In this document: piece after piece, positions 36,074 to 46,158 of the stretch
Numbering within the stretch: the first letter of the stretch is position 1
How the letters are laid out: every line of letters starts with the position of its first letter
Assembly: GCF_013377535.1 (NCBI RefSeq)
Contig: NZ_JABCJE010000009.1
Span: forward strand, 62,001-126,000
Length of the DNA stretch: 64,000 nt
Source: Donghicola mangrovi
GTDB lineage: Bacteria > Pseudomonadota > Alphaproteobacteria > Rhodobacterales > Rhodobacteraceae
Direction: 5' to 3'
Made by a program: the position numbers and the translations under genes
The notes under the pieces: generated by a model
Databases searched by the model: none
The model's input: the letters and a program-made list of their open reading frames with translations, nothing else
What the model was told of the DNA's origin: nothing

Positions 36074-37155
36074 TGCTGTATTGGCTAACCCTGCTGTCGG
36101 ATGGCGGCGATTTCTTTAACCTCTTCCGCTACATCACGTTCCGCGCGGGCATGGCCTTTGCGACGGCTCTGATTTTCGGATTTGTGTTCGGCCAACCGCT
36201 GATCAACGTCCTGCGCCGCAAGCAGGGCAAGGGCCAGCCGATCCGTGATGACGGTCCTGCGGGCCATTTTTCCAAGGCCGGAACCCCCACCATGGGCGGT
36301 CTGTTGATCGTGGGGGCGCTGCTGACGTCGACCCTGCTGTGGGCCCGTCTGGATAACGCTTTCATCTGGATTGTGTTGTTTGTCACTGTGGGCTTCGGTC
36401 TGATCGGTTTTGCCGATGACTACGCCAAGGTCAGTAAACAAAACACCAAAGGGGTGCCCGGTAAGGTGCGTCTGGGCCTGGGGTTCCTGATTTCGATGAT
36501 CGCGGCGATGTGGGCCAGCCACTATCACCCCGCCGAGCTGACCAACCAGCTGGCGCTGCCGGTGTTCAAGGATACCCTGATAAACTTGGGTTATTTCTTT
36601 GTCCCGTTCGCGATGATCGTGATCGTCGGGGCCGCCAATGCGGTGAACCTGACGGACGGTCTGGACGGTCTGGCGATCATGCCGGTGATGATTGCGGCGG
36701 CGACCTTGGGCGTGATTGCCTATGCGGTGGGCCGCGTCGACTTTACCGATTACCTCGAGGTGCACTATGTGCCCGGCACCGGTGAAATCCTCATATTTGT
36801 CATGGGGTTGATCGGGGGCGGTCTGGGCTTCTTGTGGTATAACGCGCCGCCTGCGGCTGTGTTTATGGGCGACACAGGTTCGCTGGCTTTGGGCGGGGCA
36901 TTGGGCGCGATTGCCGTGTCCACCAAGCACGAGATCGTTCTGGCGATCGTGGGTGGCCTCTTTGTGGTCGAGGCGCTGTCGGTGATCATTCAGGTCTTTT
37001 ACTTCAAGCGGACGGGCAAGCGGGTGTTCCTGATGGCCCCCATCCACCACCACTACGAGAAGAAGGGTTGGGCCGAGCCGCAGATCGTGATCCGGTTCTG
37101 GATCATCTCTCTCATCCTCGCCATGATCGGTCTGGCGACCCTGAAAATCCGCTAA
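36073..37155 (+). CDS. mraY: Phospho-MurNAc-pentapeptide transferase MraY
   Basis: A 360-residue polytopic enzyme with about ten hydrophobic segments that makes lipid I. Catalytic and signature motifs are GFADDYAK (the Asp pair), [25 protein letters not shown] and [12 protein letters not shown]. The N-terminal [10 protein letters not shown] motif is intact. It is the last gene before a terminator-like hairpin, after which murD has its own leader. Confidence 0.97.
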   Translation: MLYWLTLLSDGGDFFNLFRYITFRAGMAFATALIFGFVFGQPLINVLRRKQGKGQPIRDDGPAGHFSKAGTPTMGGLLIVGALLTSTLLWARLDNAFIWIVLFVTVGFGLIGFADDYAKVSKQNTKGVPGKVRLGLGFLISMIAAMWASHYHPAELTNQLALPVFKDTLINLGYFFVPFAMIVIVGAANAVNLTDGLDGLAIMPVMIAAATLGVIAYAVGRVDFTDYLEVHYVPGTGEILIFVMGLIGGGLGFLWYNAPPAAVFMGDTGSLALGGALGAIAVSTKHEIVLAIVGGLFVVEALSVIIQVFYFKRTGKRVFLMAPIHHHYEKKGWAEPQIVIRFWIISLILAMIGLATLKIR

Positions 37156-37207
37156 AAATACCGGCTGGCAAGCGTATGGCTTGCGTATGGCCCCCGTACT
37201 GACATCG

Positions 37208-37236
37208 CGCCCCCTCTGGACCGGAGGGGGCGTTTT
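37208..37236 (+). terminator. Terminator-like hairpin between mraY and murD
   Basis: CGCCCCCTC (37208-37216) pairs with GAGGGGGCG (37224-37232), followed by four T residues. It splits the dcw cluster and suggests reduced read-through or a separate murD promoter between 37237 and 37260. Confidence 0.65.
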
Positions 37237-37275
37237 CGTTAGCGGTGGAGCGAACGGATTAAAGAGGTGTTCATC

Positions 37276-38679
37276 ATGATCCCTGTGCGTGGTGTAGAAG
37301 GTCAGACAATCGCGGTTCTGGGCTTGGGTCGGTCGGGGATGACCGCCGCCAAGGCCCTGCGAGAGGGCGGCGCGACCGTGCTGGTCTGGGACGACAACGA
37401 CACCGCCCGCCTGACCGCCGAAGAGAGCGGGTTCGAGGCGCGGGACTTTACCCGCCACGGGGGCTTTGACGGGGTGGACCTGCTGGTCGTCAGCCCGGGC
37501 ATTCCGCACCTGTACCCGACCCCGAACAAGGTGATCGCCGCGGCGATGGCGGCGATGGTGCCGGTGGACAATGACATCGGGCTGTTCTTCCGGTCGCTTG
37601 CGCTGGACGGGTGGGAGGAATTGGACACGCCGCCCCGCGTGGTGGCGGTGACGGGCTCGAACGGGAAATCGACCACCAGTGCGCTGATCCATCACATTCT
37701 GACCAATGCGGGCAAACCGGCGCAGCTGGCGGGCAACATCGGGCGCGGGGTTCTGGACATTGATCCCCCCGAGGATGGCGAGGTCATCGTGCTGGAGCTG
37801 TCCAGTTATCAGACCGATCTGGCGCGGGCGCTGACGCCCGATATCGCGGTCTTCACCAACCTGTCGCCCGACCATCTGGACCGCCACGGTGGGCTGGGGG
37901 GCTATTTCGCGGCCAAGCGCCGGCTGTTCGCCGAGGGTGGGCCGGACCGCGCGGTCGTGGGCGTGGACGAGGCCGAGGGGCTGTATCTGGCGAACCAGCT
38001 GTCCGCGGGGCCGACCGATGATCGGGTGATCCGCATTTCATCTGGCCAGAAGCTGTCGGGGCCGGGTTGGTTCGTGTTCGCCCGCAAGGGGTTCCTGACC
38101 GAATGGCGCAAGGGCCGTCAGATCGCCAGCATTGACCTGCGCGAGGTTCATGGCCTGCCGGGGGCGCACAACCACCAGAACGCCTGCGCGGCCTATGCGG
38201 TGTGCCGGTCGCTGGGGCTGGCCCCCAAGGTGATCGAGGACGGGTTCCACAGCTATGGCGGGCTGCCGCACCGCTCGCAACTGCTGGGGGAAAAGGACGG
38301 CGTGAAGTTCATCAACGACTCCAAGGCGACCAACGTGGATGCGGCGGCCAAGGCTTTGGGCGCGTTCCCCAAGATCCGCTGGATCTGCGGGGGCCTCGAG
38401 AAAGAGGGCGGGATTGATGGGCTGAAGAGCCAGCTTGGCAACGTGGTAAAGGCCTATGTCATCGGGCGGGAGGCTGCGGAATTTGCCCTGAAGCTGGACG
38501 GTGTGGACAAGGACATCTGCACCACGATGGAGGCTGCCGTGGCCAAAGCGGCCGCCGAGGCCGAGGCGGGCGAAGTGGTGCTGCTGGCGCCTGCCTGCGC
38601 CAGCTTTGACCAGTACAACAGCTTTGAAAAACGCGGCGAGGATTTCGCCGCGCAGGTTGCCAAGGTGCTTCAGGCCTGA
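37276..38679 (+). CDS. murD: UDP-MurNAc-L-alanine:D-glutamate ligase MurD
   Basis: A 467-residue Mur ligase that adds D-Glu to UDP-MurNAc-L-Ala. The N-terminal Rossmann-like domain starts [18 protein letters not shown], the ATP loop is [11 protein letters not shown], and [12 protein letters not shown] and [19 protein letters not shown] are MurD-specific. The ATG at 37276 has AAGAGGTG seven bases upstream. Its 3' end overlaps the convergent ParB-like gene by 10 bases. The usual ftsW-murG-murC genes do not follow. Confidence 0.97.
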   Translation: MIPVRGVEGQTIAVLGLGRSGMTAAKALREGGATVLVWDDNDTARLTAEESGFEARDFTRHGGFDGVDLLVVSPGIPHLYPTPNKVIAAAMAAMVPVDNDIGLFFRSLALDGWEELDTPPRVVAVTGSNGKSTTSALIHHILTNAGKPAQLAGNIGRGVLDIDPPEDGEVIVLELSSYQTDLARALTPDIAVFTNLSPDHLDRHGGLGGYFAAKRRLFAEGGPDRAVVGVDEAEGLYLANQLSAGPTDDRVIRISSGQKLSGPGWFVFARKGFLTEWRKGRQIASIDLREVHGLPGAHNHQNACAAYAVCRSLGLAPKVIEDGFHSYGGLPHRSQLLGEKDGVKFINDSKATNVDAAAKALGAFPKIRWICGGLEKEGGIDGLKSQLGNVVKAYVIGREAAEFALKLDGVDKDICTTMEAAVAKAAAEAEAGEVVLLAPACASFDQYNSFEKRGEDFAAQVAKVLQA

Positions 38680-39356
38680 CGGCGATAGGCCGTCAGCAGC
38701 CCGTTCCGGACGGCGTCGAAATGCACGACGCCGATCTGGGCGGGCACCTCGGTCAGACCCAAGAGGCGCGCGATGGCAAAGCGGTGCATCCCGCCGCCTG
38801 AGCGGATCGCGCGGCCATCGCGGTCGATATGCACGAAAATACCCCCATGTTCGCGGCGAAAGTAATCGGGCAGCGCGTTGCGCGGGCGCAGGGATCGTGT
38901 GCGGGCGGCCTCTTCAAACAAGCGGTCCATGCGTTCGTAGCGGGCGCGCAGGTCATCCACGGAATGGCAATCGTCGGCGATGCCCTTTTCGGCGATGTCT
39001 CGGGACAGCTTGGCGAACAGGGCGGTTTGCTCCCACGGGACGCCCATCAGGAAGTGCTGGCGGATGGCCTCGTCCTTGATGTTCAGGGTCAGGGGGGCGG
39101 TGCTGCGATCCCAGTCGCCGGTCATGATGCGGCCCGAATCCGTGCGGCGGAAGTTCGGAGCGCCCTTGCGCGGGTGCGCCACGTAGCGATGGGTGATCGC
39201 GCGCGGGTCGATATAGATACATTCGTCACTGAGCGGGGCAGCTTCACCAAAATGGGTACGGTTCTTCAGGTCTCGGAGCGCCTTGCGGGGCACCTGCGCC
39301 CTGATCGACCGCACGATATTCTGCGGGAGGAGGGGAGGGTGTATGACGTGGGGCAT
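38670..39356 (-). CDS. Uncharacterised protein with ParB-like domain
   Basis: A 228-residue soluble protein. Two blocks resemble a family of ParB-nuclease-fold proteins of unknown role: the middle [13 protein letters not shown]...[14 protein letters not shown] and the C-terminal [40 protein letters not shown], where the G-x-H-R turn is typical. It starts right next to a perfect 13-bp inverted repeat (39357-39387), which could be its operator or a 5' hairpin. Function unknown. Confidence 0.6.
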   Translation of the reverse strand: MPHVIHPPLLPQNIVRSIRAQVPRKALRDLKNRTHFGEAAPLSDECIYIDPRAITHRYVAHPRKGAPNFRRTDSGRIMTGDWDRSTAPLTLNIKDEAIRQHFLMGVPWEQTALFAKLSRDIAEKGIADDCHSVDDLRARYERMDRLFEEAARTRSLRPRNALPDYFRREHGGIFVHIDRDGRAIRSGGGMHRFAIARLLGLTEVPAQIGVVHFDAVRNGLLTAYRRQA

Positions 39357-39387
39357 GTTACTAAACTGAACTGATCAGTTTAGTAAC
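39357..39387. promoter_or_regulatory. Perfect 13-bp inverted repeat abutting a start codon
   Basis: GTTACTAAACTGA (39357-39369) and TCAGTTTAGTAAC (39375-39387) flank a 5-base centre. The left arm touches the minus-strand start codon at 39354-39356, so the repeat lies in the 5' leader or acts as an operator; no Shine-Dalgarno is free outside it. Confidence 0.6.
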
Positions 39388-39491
39388 TTAAGATATTTCG
39401 CAAATGCAGAAAAGTGCAGGGGCGCACAGATGTAACAGCAGCATGACACAGCGGTTTCAAGGACTTGTGATGTGCGGAAAGGGGTGGGCGT

Positions 39492-39914
39492 TCAGGTGCG
39501 GGTGAACCGCAGGATGCCTGCAAGGCGAGAACCGGTCTTGCGATCCGAGGGGTGGTTCTGGCCGTCCGAGACAGGCACCTCGGGGAAGTCAAAGGGGCTG
39601 AGGCCCTCGATGCAGGCGGCGTTCACGCCGTATTGGGTCGGGTCAGAGCGGCGCTGGTGATGGGTGTAGATCCCGCAATGCTTGCAGAAATAGTGTTGCG
39701 CCGTGCCGGTGTTGAAGGTGTAGAGGGTCAGCGCCTCGGCCCCTTGGGTGATGGTGATCCCAGAGAGGGGGGCTGACAGGGCGACCGCGCCGCGCATGGC
39801 GCAGAACGAGCAGTCGCAGCGGCGGGCAGTGTTCAGGCCGTCGGAGAGTTGGACGGTGAACCGGACCGCGCCGCAATGGCAGCGGGCGCGGAGCGGTTCG
39901 GTCCAGTCAGCCAC
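39492..39914 (-). CDS. GFA/CENP-V family zinc protein
   Basis: A 140-residue protein of the glutathione-dependent formaldehyde-activating (GFA) fold. The zinc ligands are in [19 protein letters not shown] and [11 protein letters not shown]. Most family members have no proven formaldehyde activity. The start is GTG at 39914, which overlaps the end of moaA by 8 bases, so the two are likely co-expressed. Confidence 0.85.
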   Translation of the reverse strand: MADWTEPLRARCHCGAVRFTVQLSDGLNTARRCDCSFCAMRGAVALSAPLSGITITQGAEALTLYTFNTGTAQHYFCKHCGIYTHHQRRSDPTQYGVNAACIEGLSPFDFPEVPVSDGQNHPSDRKTGSRLAGILRFTRT

Positions 39915-40911
39915 CGGTGTGGCTCATGTGGCGGGTCATCTGGCCGGCCACGGTCTGACGGGAATAGTCGAAGTCGTGGCCCTTGGGTTTGAGCGTGATG
40001 GCGTCGCGGATGGCCTGTTCGAGCAGGGCGTCATCTTCGGACGCACGCAGGGGCGCGCGCAGGTCGGCGCGGTCCTCTTGGCCGAGGCACATGAACAGCT
40101 CGCCGGTGCAAGTCAGGCGCACGCGGTTGCAGCTTTCGCAGAAGTTATGGGTGAGGGGGGTGATGAAGCCGATTTTCTGGCCGGTTTCCTCGATCCTCAC
40201 ATAGCGGGCGGGGCCGCCGGTGCGTTCGGTCAGGTCGGTCAGGGTGTAGCGTTCGGCCAGTTGGCGGCGCAGATCCTTCAAAGACCAGTATTGGTCGAGG
40301 CGGTCCTCGTTCCCCAGATCGCCCATGGGCATGACCTCGATCCAGGTCAGGTCCATGTCGCGGCTGGCGCACCATTCGGTCATCTGGAACAGTTCGGGTT
40401 CGTTAAACCCCTTGAGCGCCACGGCATTCAGTTTCACGCGGAGACCGGCGGCCTGCGCAGCATCAATGCCGCGCAGCACTTGGGTCAGGCGGCCCCAGCG
40501 GGTGACATCCGCGAATTTCTGGTCATCCAGCGTATCAAGCGAGACGTTCACGCGGCGCACGCCCGCGGCGTAAAGGTCACCTGCAAAGCGTTCCAGCTGT
40601 GATCCGTTGGTGGTGAGGGTCAGTTCCTTCAGCGCGCCTGAGTCGAGGTGGCGCGACATTTTCTGGAAGAACTTCATGATGTCGCGGCGGACCAGCGGTT
40701 CTCCGCCGGTGATGCGCAGCTTTTCGACGCCCAACCTGATGAATGTGGAACACAGTCGATCCAGCTCCTCGAGCGTGAGAAGTTCTTTCTTGGGCAGAAA
40801 GGTCATATTCTCGGCCATACAGTACACGCAGCGGAAATCGCACCGGTCAGTGACGGATACTCGCAGGTAAGAGATGGCGCGCTGGAATGGGTCTATCAGA
40901 GGTGCTGTCAT
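39907..40911 (-). CDS. moaA: GTP 3',8-cyclase MoaA
   Basis: A 334-residue radical-SAM enzyme for the first step of molybdenum cofactor synthesis. The SAM cluster ligands are Cys24, Cys28 and Cys31 in [14 protein letters not shown]. The C-terminal cluster is in [22 protein letters not shown], and the chain ends in Gly-Gly, as required in active MoaA. No other moa genes are in the window. Confidence 0.97.
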   Translation of the reverse strand: MTAPLIDPFQRAISYLRVSVTDRCDFRCVYCMAENMTFLPKKELLTLEELDRLCSTFIRLGVEKLRITGGEPLVRRDIMKFFQKMSRHLDSGALKELTLTTNGSQLERFAGDLYAAGVRRVNVSLDTLDDQKFADVTRWGRLTQVLRGIDAAQAAGLRVKLNAVALKGFNEPELFQMTEWCASRDMDLTWIEVMPMGDLGNEDRLDQYWSLKDLRRQLAERYTLTDLTERTGGPARYVRIEETGQKIGFITPLTHNFCESCNRVRLTCTGELFMCLGQEDRADLRAPLRASEDDALLEQAIRDAITLKPKGHDFDYSRQTVAGQMTRHMSHTGG

Positions 40912-41000
40912 AGGCGTAGAACGTAGGCGCGGGCCCGAGGTTCGGCAAGACGATTAGTTAAGGCCATAACAGAATATACATTCGAGAGGTGGAGAGCGGA

Positions 41001-41555
41001 ATGAACAAGGTAATGATGGGGGCGCTGGCGCTGGGCCTGCTGGCGGGATGTTCATCAGAGCAGATGGCAGGCATGAAAGAGCGCGTGGGCCAGTTCAACC
41101 CGATGCGCCGTCAGGCCGAGCTGGACGCGCAGGTGCAATCGACCCAACCGATGCAGACCGTGGCCACGGGTGTGATCCAGAACGCCCCGAGCGTGACCAC
41201 GAGCGTGATCTCTCCGCCTGCGGGAACGGCGCGCACGGCGGCGCAGTACGACACCGCGACCCCCGCGCAGAAGGCGGCGGCCTTGGGTGGTGCGGGCCAG
41301 ACCGCCAGCAAGGGCGCGTATCTGGGGACGCAGACGGTGTCCTTGGGCGATCCCAAGGAAGAGGGCATCTGGGTCAAGACCAGCCTTGTGAATTCGAACC
41401 GCCCCGGCACCATCAAGCTGAAGGACGGGGCCAATGTGCTGGTGGATCTGAAGCCGCTGGACGGTCAGGGGACGGCGCAGATTTCGCTGTCGGCGCTGCG
41501 TCTGCTTGGCCTTGGGATCACCTCGTTGCCGGTGGTAGAGATCTACACCCGCTGA
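41001..41555 (+). CDS. Putative lipoprotein
   Basis: A 184-residue protein with a lipoprotein signal (MGALALGLLAGCSSEQ; lipobox L-L-A-G-C). The mature part has an Ala/Gln/Thr-rich linker and a C-terminal block (GIWVKTSLVNSNRPGTIKLKDGANVLVDLKPLDGQGTAQISLSALRLLGL) that looks like a small beta domain, perhaps a D-galactarate-dehydratase-type or SPOR-adjacent envelope domain. I do not recognise a named function. AGGTGGAG lies upstream of the ATG at 41001. Confidence 0.7.
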   Translation: MNKVMMGALALGLLAGCSSEQMAGMKERVGQFNPMRRQAELDAQVQSTQPMQTVATGVIQNAPSVTTSVISPPAGTARTAAQYDTATPAQKAAALGGAGQTASKGAYLGTQTVSLGDPKEEGIWVKTSLVNSNRPGTIKLKDGANVLVDLKPLDGQGTAQISLSALRLLGLGITSLPVVEIYTR

Positions 41556-41584
41556 CGGTGACGATTTGAGTATTTTCGGCAAAA

Positions 41585-41622
41585 AGAAGGCCCCGGCGCG
41601 TTGGTTCGCCGGGGCCTTCTTC
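41585..41622 (+). terminator. Terminator after the lipoprotein gene
   Basis: AGAAGGCCCCGGCG (41585-41598) pairs perfectly with CGCCGGGGCCTTCT (41607-41620), loop 8 bases, followed by TCTTT. Confidence 0.85.
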
Positions 41623-41708
41623 TTTGGGATGGGGCCGAATGCGCATTTGGGAAAGGGTGCGGCGGGGCTTAGGATTTCTGGACCAGTAAAGCGCGAAGGA
41701 CGTCTGAC

Positions 41709-42122
41709 ATGCCGAAATTCAAGTTACTGCCGATGCTGATTGCTGCTGCGTTGTCTTGTGCGGGGACGGCTTCGTTTGCGGGCGGGTTTTCATTCTCGTT
41801 CGAATGGGGCGGCATTCCGAGCTGCACAACGGGGCGGCCGAAGACGGTTCCGAACCCTGTGTTTGCGTTGAAGGATGTGCCTGCGGGGACGACTTGGATT
41901 TACTTCAAGTTGGTCGACAAGAACGTGCCCGGGTATGATCACGGCGGCGGCTGGGTGGCCTATAACGGGCAGGCGCGGATCGAGCCCGGGGCCTTCAAGT
42001 ACAAGTCGCCGTGCCCTCCGGGGGGCAAGCACACCTATGAATGGACCGCCACAGCCAAGAGCAAGAAGAGCGCGATGGGCAAGGCGATCGGGTCGGCCAA
42101 GGCAGCCAAAGAGTATCCATGA
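41709..42122 (+). CDS. Exported PEBP-like protein
   Basis: A 137-residue protein with a signal peptide (LPMLIAAALSCAGTASFAGG). The mature part resembles phosphatidylethanolamine-binding/YbhB proteins: NPVFALKDVPAGTTWIYFKLVDKNVPGYDHGGGWV, then SPCPPGGKHTYEWTATA, matching the P-x-H-x-Y-x-F segment only loosely. The fold call is therefore moderate. Two Cys residues could form a disulfide in the periplasm. Confidence 0.65.
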   Translation: MPKFKLLPMLIAAALSCAGTASFAGGFSFSFEWGGIPSCTTGRPKTVPNPVFALKDVPAGTTWIYFKLVDKNVPGYDHGGGWVAYNGQARIEPGAFKYKSPCPPGGKHTYEWTATAKSKKSAMGKAIGSAKAAKEYP

Positions 42123-42176
42123 GTTTTGGAGGTGTGTCGGGGAGCATCGCTGCACCCCGAGACGGTTCGAGGCCGC

Positions 42177-43994
42177 TTATTCGACGGTGACCGACTTCGC
42201 GAGGTTGCGGGGTTGGTCGACGTCGGTGCCTTTGGCGATGGCCGTGTGGTAGGCCAAGAGCTGCGCGGGCAGGGCGTAGAGGATCGGCGTCAGCACGGGG
42301 GCCACGTCGGGCATGGTCAGGGTGCGCCAGGTGCCGTCCTTGGCCTCGTGGATGCCCTTTTTGTCCGAGATCAGCAGAACGCGGCCGTTGCGGGCCATGA
42401 CTTCTTGCATGTTCGAGACGGTTTTGTCGAAAAGGCTGTCGCGGGGGGCGAGGACGACCACGGGCACCGTCTGGTCGATCAGCGCGATGGGGCCGTGTTT
42501 GAGTTCGCCCGAGGCATAGGCTTCGGCGTGGATGTAGCTGATTTCTTTCAGCTTCAGGGCGCCTTCGAGGGCCAGCGGGTACATCAGGCCACGCCCCAAG
42601 AAGAGGATGTCCTTGGCTTCGGCCAGTTCGGCGCAGACCTCTTCGAAGCCGTTGGTTTGGCTCAGGGCGTGGTTCAGGACGCCGGGCAGGCCGCGCAGGT
42701 CGGCCAAGTGGGTCGCCAGATCCGCGTCGCTGATGTGGCCGCGCTGGTGGCCGGCGCGCAGGGCGAGCAGCAAGAGGACGGTCAGCTGGCAGGTGAACGC
42801 CTTGGTCGAGGCGACGCCGATTTCGGTGCCTGCAAGGATGGGCAGGGCCACATCGGATTCCCGCGCGATCGAGCTTTCGGGGACGTTGACGACCGACAGG
42901 ATGGTGTCCGCCTTGCCCTTGCAATAGCGCAGGGCAGCGAGGGTGTCGGCGGTTTCGCCCGACTGGCTGACAAACAGGGCCGCGCTGCCTGCGGGCATCG
43001 GGGGTTCGCGGTAGCGGAACTCGGACGCGATGTCGATTTCGCAGGGCAGTTTGGCCAGCTGTTCGAACCAGTATTTGGCCGTGACGCAGGCGTAATAGGC
43101 CGTGCCGCAGGCGACCATGGTCATGCGGCTCATGTTTGCGAAGTCGATCTCGGGCAGGACGATATCGGTGGCGTCGGGGGTCAGGTAGTGGGTCAGGGCG
43201 TCGCCGATGACGATGGGCTGTTCGGCGATTTCCTTGGCCATGAAGTGACGGTGGCCGCCCTTGTCCACGCGGGCGCTGTCCATGGAGATGGTGCGCATTT
43301 CGCGGTGGACCTGCTGGCCGCTGGCATCGCGGATTTCCGCGCCAGAGCGGGTGACGACGGCCCAGTCGCCCTCTTCGAGATAGGTGATGCGGTTGGTCAT
43401 CGGCCCGAGGGCGATGGCGTCCGAGCCCACGAACATCTCGCCGTCGCCGTGACCGATGGCCAAGGGCGAGCCGAGGCGGGCGCAGATCAGGAGGTCATCC
43501 TCGCCCTCGAACAAGAGGCACAGGGCGAACGCGCCTTCAAGGCGGGCAATGGTGCTGGCCGCCGCTTCGCGCGGGGACTGGCCCTGATCCATGTACATAC
43601 GGACGAGGTGGGCGATGGTTTCGGTATCCGTCTCGGTCTCGCAGACGATGCCGTGATCGGCCAGTTCGATGCGCAGCTCGCGGAAATTCTCGATGATGCC
43701 GTTGTGGACCACGGCCACGCGGCCCGAGCGGTGGGGGTGGGCGTTCACCACAGTGGGTGAGCCGTGGGTGGCCCAACGGGTGTGGCCGATGCCAGCCTTG
43801 CCGGTCAGGGGCTCGTGGACCAACAGATCCGACAGGTTGACCAGCTTGCCAACCGCGCGGCGGCGGCGCAGCTCGCCATTGTTGACGGTTGCGATGCCCG
43901 CGCTGTCATAGCCGCGATATTCGAGACGGCGCAGCGCCTCGACCAGAATGGGGGCGACCTCGTGATTGCCCAATACGCCGACGATTCCGCACAT
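42177..43994 (-). CDS. glmS: Glutamine--fructose-6-phosphate aminotransferase
   Basis: A 605-residue enzyme that makes glucosamine-6-phosphate, the entry to UDP-GlcNAc. The N-terminal glutaminase nucleophile is Cys2 (MCGIVGVLG), with HTRWATHG following. Two SIS domains include VACGTAYYACVTAKYW, VSQSGETADT and AYASGELKHGPIALID, and the chain ends LAKSVTVE as usual. It overlaps glmU by one base, so the two form an operon; no glmS ribozyme is expected or seen. Confidence 0.98.
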   Translation of the reverse strand: MCGIVGVLGNHEVAPILVEALRRLEYRGYDSAGIATVNNGELRRRRAVGKLVNLSDLLVHEPLTGKAGIGHTRWATHGSPTVVNAHPHRSGRVAVVHNGIIENFRELRIELADHGIVCETETDTETIAHLVRMYMDQGQSPREAAASTIARLEGAFALCLLFEGEDDLLICARLGSPLAIGHGDGEMFVGSDAIALGPMTNRITYLEEGDWAVVTRSGAEIRDASGQQVHREMRTISMDSARVDKGGHRHFMAKEIAEQPIVIGDALTHYLTPDATDIVLPEIDFANMSRMTMVACGTAYYACVTAKYWFEQLAKLPCEIDIASEFRYREPPMPAGSAALFVSQSGETADTLAALRYCKGKADTILSVVNVPESSIARESDVALPILAGTEIGVASTKAFTCQLTVLLLLALRAGHQRGHISDADLATHLADLRGLPGVLNHALSQTNGFEEVCAELAEAKDILFLGRGLMYPLALEGALKLKEISYIHAEAYASGELKHGPIALIDQTVPVVVLAPRDSLFDKTVSNMQEVMARNGRVLLISDKKGIHEAKDGTWRTLTMPDVAPVLTPILYALPAQLLAYHTAIAKGTDVDQPRNLAKSVTVE

Positions 43995-45349
43995 CAGTTG
44001 GTCTCCTTCTTGGCTGCTGCCTTTTTGGCGCGGAGCATGTCCATGAGCTTGAACGCCATTTTGGGTTTGTTCACCTGTTTGGCGCGGCCAAGGGCCAGTG
44101 CGCCGTCCTCCACGTCCGTGGTGATGACAGAGCCGGAGCCGGTCATCGCGCCGTGGCCCACGCGGACGGGGGCCACCAGCATGGTGCTGGACCCGATAAA
44201 GGCGTTTTCGCCGATCTCGGTGTGGTGCTTGAAGAAGCCGTCATAGTTGCAGGTGATGGTGCCTGCGCCGATGTTGGTGCCTTTGCCGATGGTGGCGTCG
44301 CCGATATAGGTCAGGTGGTTGGCCTTGGCGCCCTCGCCAATCAGGGCGTTTTTAACCTCGACGAAGTTGCCGATATGGGCGTGTTCGCTGATCTCTGCGC
44401 CGGGGCGGAGGCGGGCGTAGGGGCCGATGATCGCGCCGCGGCTGACGTGGCATCCCTCAAGGTGGCTGAACGCGCGGATGGTTGCGCCGGATTCCACGGT
44501 GACCTCGGGGCCGAAGACGACGTTCGGCTCGATGATGGTGTCGCGGCCGATGATGGTGTCATGGGCAAAGAACACGGTTTCTGGGGCGGTCATGGTGATG
44601 CCATTGTCCAGCATTTCCGCGCGCATTTTCGACTGGAACTCGGCTTCGGCTTCGGCCAGTTGGGCGCGGGTGTTCACGCCCATGGTCTCGGATTCCGCGC
44701 AAGTCACGGCGGTCGCGCTGCGGCCCGTGTCCCACGCCAGACCGACGATGTCGGTCAGGTAGTATTCGCCCGAGGCGTTGTCGTTGCCGACGCGGTCGAT
44801 CAGGTCGAACAGTACCTCGGCCTTGGCGCAGACCACACCGCTGTTGCACAGGGTGATGGCGCGCTCGGCCTCGGTTGCGTCCTTGAATTCGACGATGCGC
44901 TCCAGCTTGTCGCCGGACATGACCAGACGGCCATAGCGGCCGGGGTCAGCCGCCTCGAACCCCAGGATCACCACGTCGTGGGTGGCGCGGGCCTGCACCA
45001 TCTGTTCGATGGTTTCGGGGCTGATAAAGGGGGTGTCTCCGTACAGGACGATCGCGTCACCGGTGAACCCATCGAGCGCGGGGCGGGCTTGGGCGACCGC
45101 GTGGGCGGTGCCGAGCTGCTCGGTCTGCTCGGCAATCGCGATGTCTTCGTCCCAGAGGCGGGCGGCGTCTGCCACCTGTTCGCCGCCGTGACCGACAACA
45201 ACAACCTGACGTTCGGGCGCAAGCGCTGCGCCGGACTTCAATGCATGGACTAATAATGGAGCACCCGCGATCTGATGAAGGACTTTCGGAAGGTCGGAGT
45301 TCATGCGGGTGCCTTGGCCGGCAGCCAGAACAATCAGTGCGGTGGACAT
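43994..45349 (-). CDS. glmU: Bifunctional UDP-GlcNAc pyrophosphorylase / GlcN-1-P acetyltransferase
   Basis: A 451-residue enzyme. The N-terminal uridyltransferase starts ALIVLAAGQGTRMNSDLPKVLH and includes LYGDTPFI. The C-terminal left-handed beta-helix with hexapeptide repeats (ANHLTYIGDATIGKGTNIGAGTITCNYDG) is the acetyltransferase. The start at 45349 gives the canonical N-terminus; the frame extends further upstream without family match. First gene of glmU-glmS. Confidence 0.97.
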   Translation of the reverse strand: MSTALIVLAAGQGTRMNSDLPKVLHQIAGAPLLVHALKSGAALAPERQVVVVGHGGEQVADAARLWDEDIAIAEQTEQLGTAHAVAQARPALDGFTGDAIVLYGDTPFISPETIEQMVQARATHDVVILGFEAADPGRYGRLVMSGDKLERIVEFKDATEAERAITLCNSGVVCAKAEVLFDLIDRVGNDNASGEYYLTDIVGLAWDTGRSATAVTCAESETMGVNTRAQLAEAEAEFQSKMRAEMLDNGITMTAPETVFFAHDTIIGRDTIIEPNVVFGPEVTVESGATIRAFSHLEGCHVSRGAIIGPYARLRPGAEISEHAHIGNFVEVKNALIGEGAKANHLTYIGDATIGKGTNIGAGTITCNYDGFFKHHTEIGENAFIGSSTMLVAPVRVGHGAMTGSGSVITTDVEDGALALGRAKQVNKPKMAFKLMDMLRAKKAAAKKETN

Positions 45350-45483
45350 GCAGGGTTCCCCAATACTTAAATTCAACTGCGTTCTACCCCCGTGGTGGAT
45401 AGTCGCAAGGGGGAGGGGCATCAAAGTTCATTGCGAAGCATGTCAAAGGGCGGCAAGGTGCCGCCGACAGGAGACTTTGCCCC

Positions 45484-46158
45484 ATGCGCACCATTGTATT
45501 TGATCTGGACGGCACCTTGGCCGACACGAGCGGAGATTTGATTGCCGCTGCGAATTTTAGCTTTGAACACATGGGGGTAGGGGCCCTGCTGGACCCAGAG
45601 GCCGATCAGTTGACCGCATTCCACGGGGGCCGCGCCATGCTGCGGCTGGGGCTGGAGCGCCTGGGCCGTGCCGGAGATGAAGCCGAGGTCGATCGACTGT
45701 TCCCGCATTTTTTGCAGGCATATGGGGACCGGATCGACGTGTTCACCACGCTCTATGATGGCGCGATGGAGGCTGTGGCGCGGTTCCGTGCCGCCGGTGA
45801 CCGCGTGACGATCTGCACGAACAAGCCCGAAGGGTTGGCGGAAACCCTGCTGCAGCGGCTGGGCATTCGGGGGGAATTCGACCACCTGATCGGGGCCGAC
45901 ACCCTGCCGGTGCGCAAGCCCGATCCCGCGCCCCTGCGCGCGGCAATCGAGAACGTGGGCGGCTCGGTAGAGCGCGCGGTGCTGATCGGGGACACCAATA
46001 CCGACCGTGAGTGCGCGGCCAATCTAGGAATTCCGGTCGTGCTGGTCACCTTTGGACCCAGCGGAGACGCGGTGTCGGCGCTGAATCCCGACGCCTTGAT
46101 CGGGCATTATTCCGAGCTGGACGCGGTGGTGGACCGTCTGATCCCGAGGGCCCGGTGA
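45484..46158 (+). CDS. HAD phosphatase, phosphoglycolate-phosphatase-like
   Basis: A 224-residue haloacid-dehalogenase hydrolase. Motif I is VFDLDGTLADTSGDL with the nucleophile Asp, motif II ICTNKPEG, motif III near VRKPDPAPL (Lys), and motif IV LIGDTNTDRECA. The small helical cap is of Gph/PGPase type. The likely substrate is 2-phosphoglycolate, but other sugar phosphates are possible. Its stop codon overlaps the next start (TGATG), coupling it to the aminotransferase-like gene. Confidence 0.88.
   Translation: MRTIVFDLDGTLADTSGDLIAAANFSFEHMGVGALLDPEADQLTAFHGGRAMLRLGLERLGRAGDEAEVDRLFPHFLQAYGDRIDVFTTLYDGAMEAVARFRAAGDRVTICTNKPEGLAETLLQRLGIRGEFDHLIGADTLPVRKPDPAPLRAAIENVGGSVERAVLIGDTNTDRECAANLGIPVVLVTFGPSGDAVSALNPDALIGHYSELDAVVDRLIPRAR

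Noticed and set aside
36085-37887. 600-codon frame opposite mraY/murD
   Set aside because: Low-complexity product that crosses two real genes and their gap.
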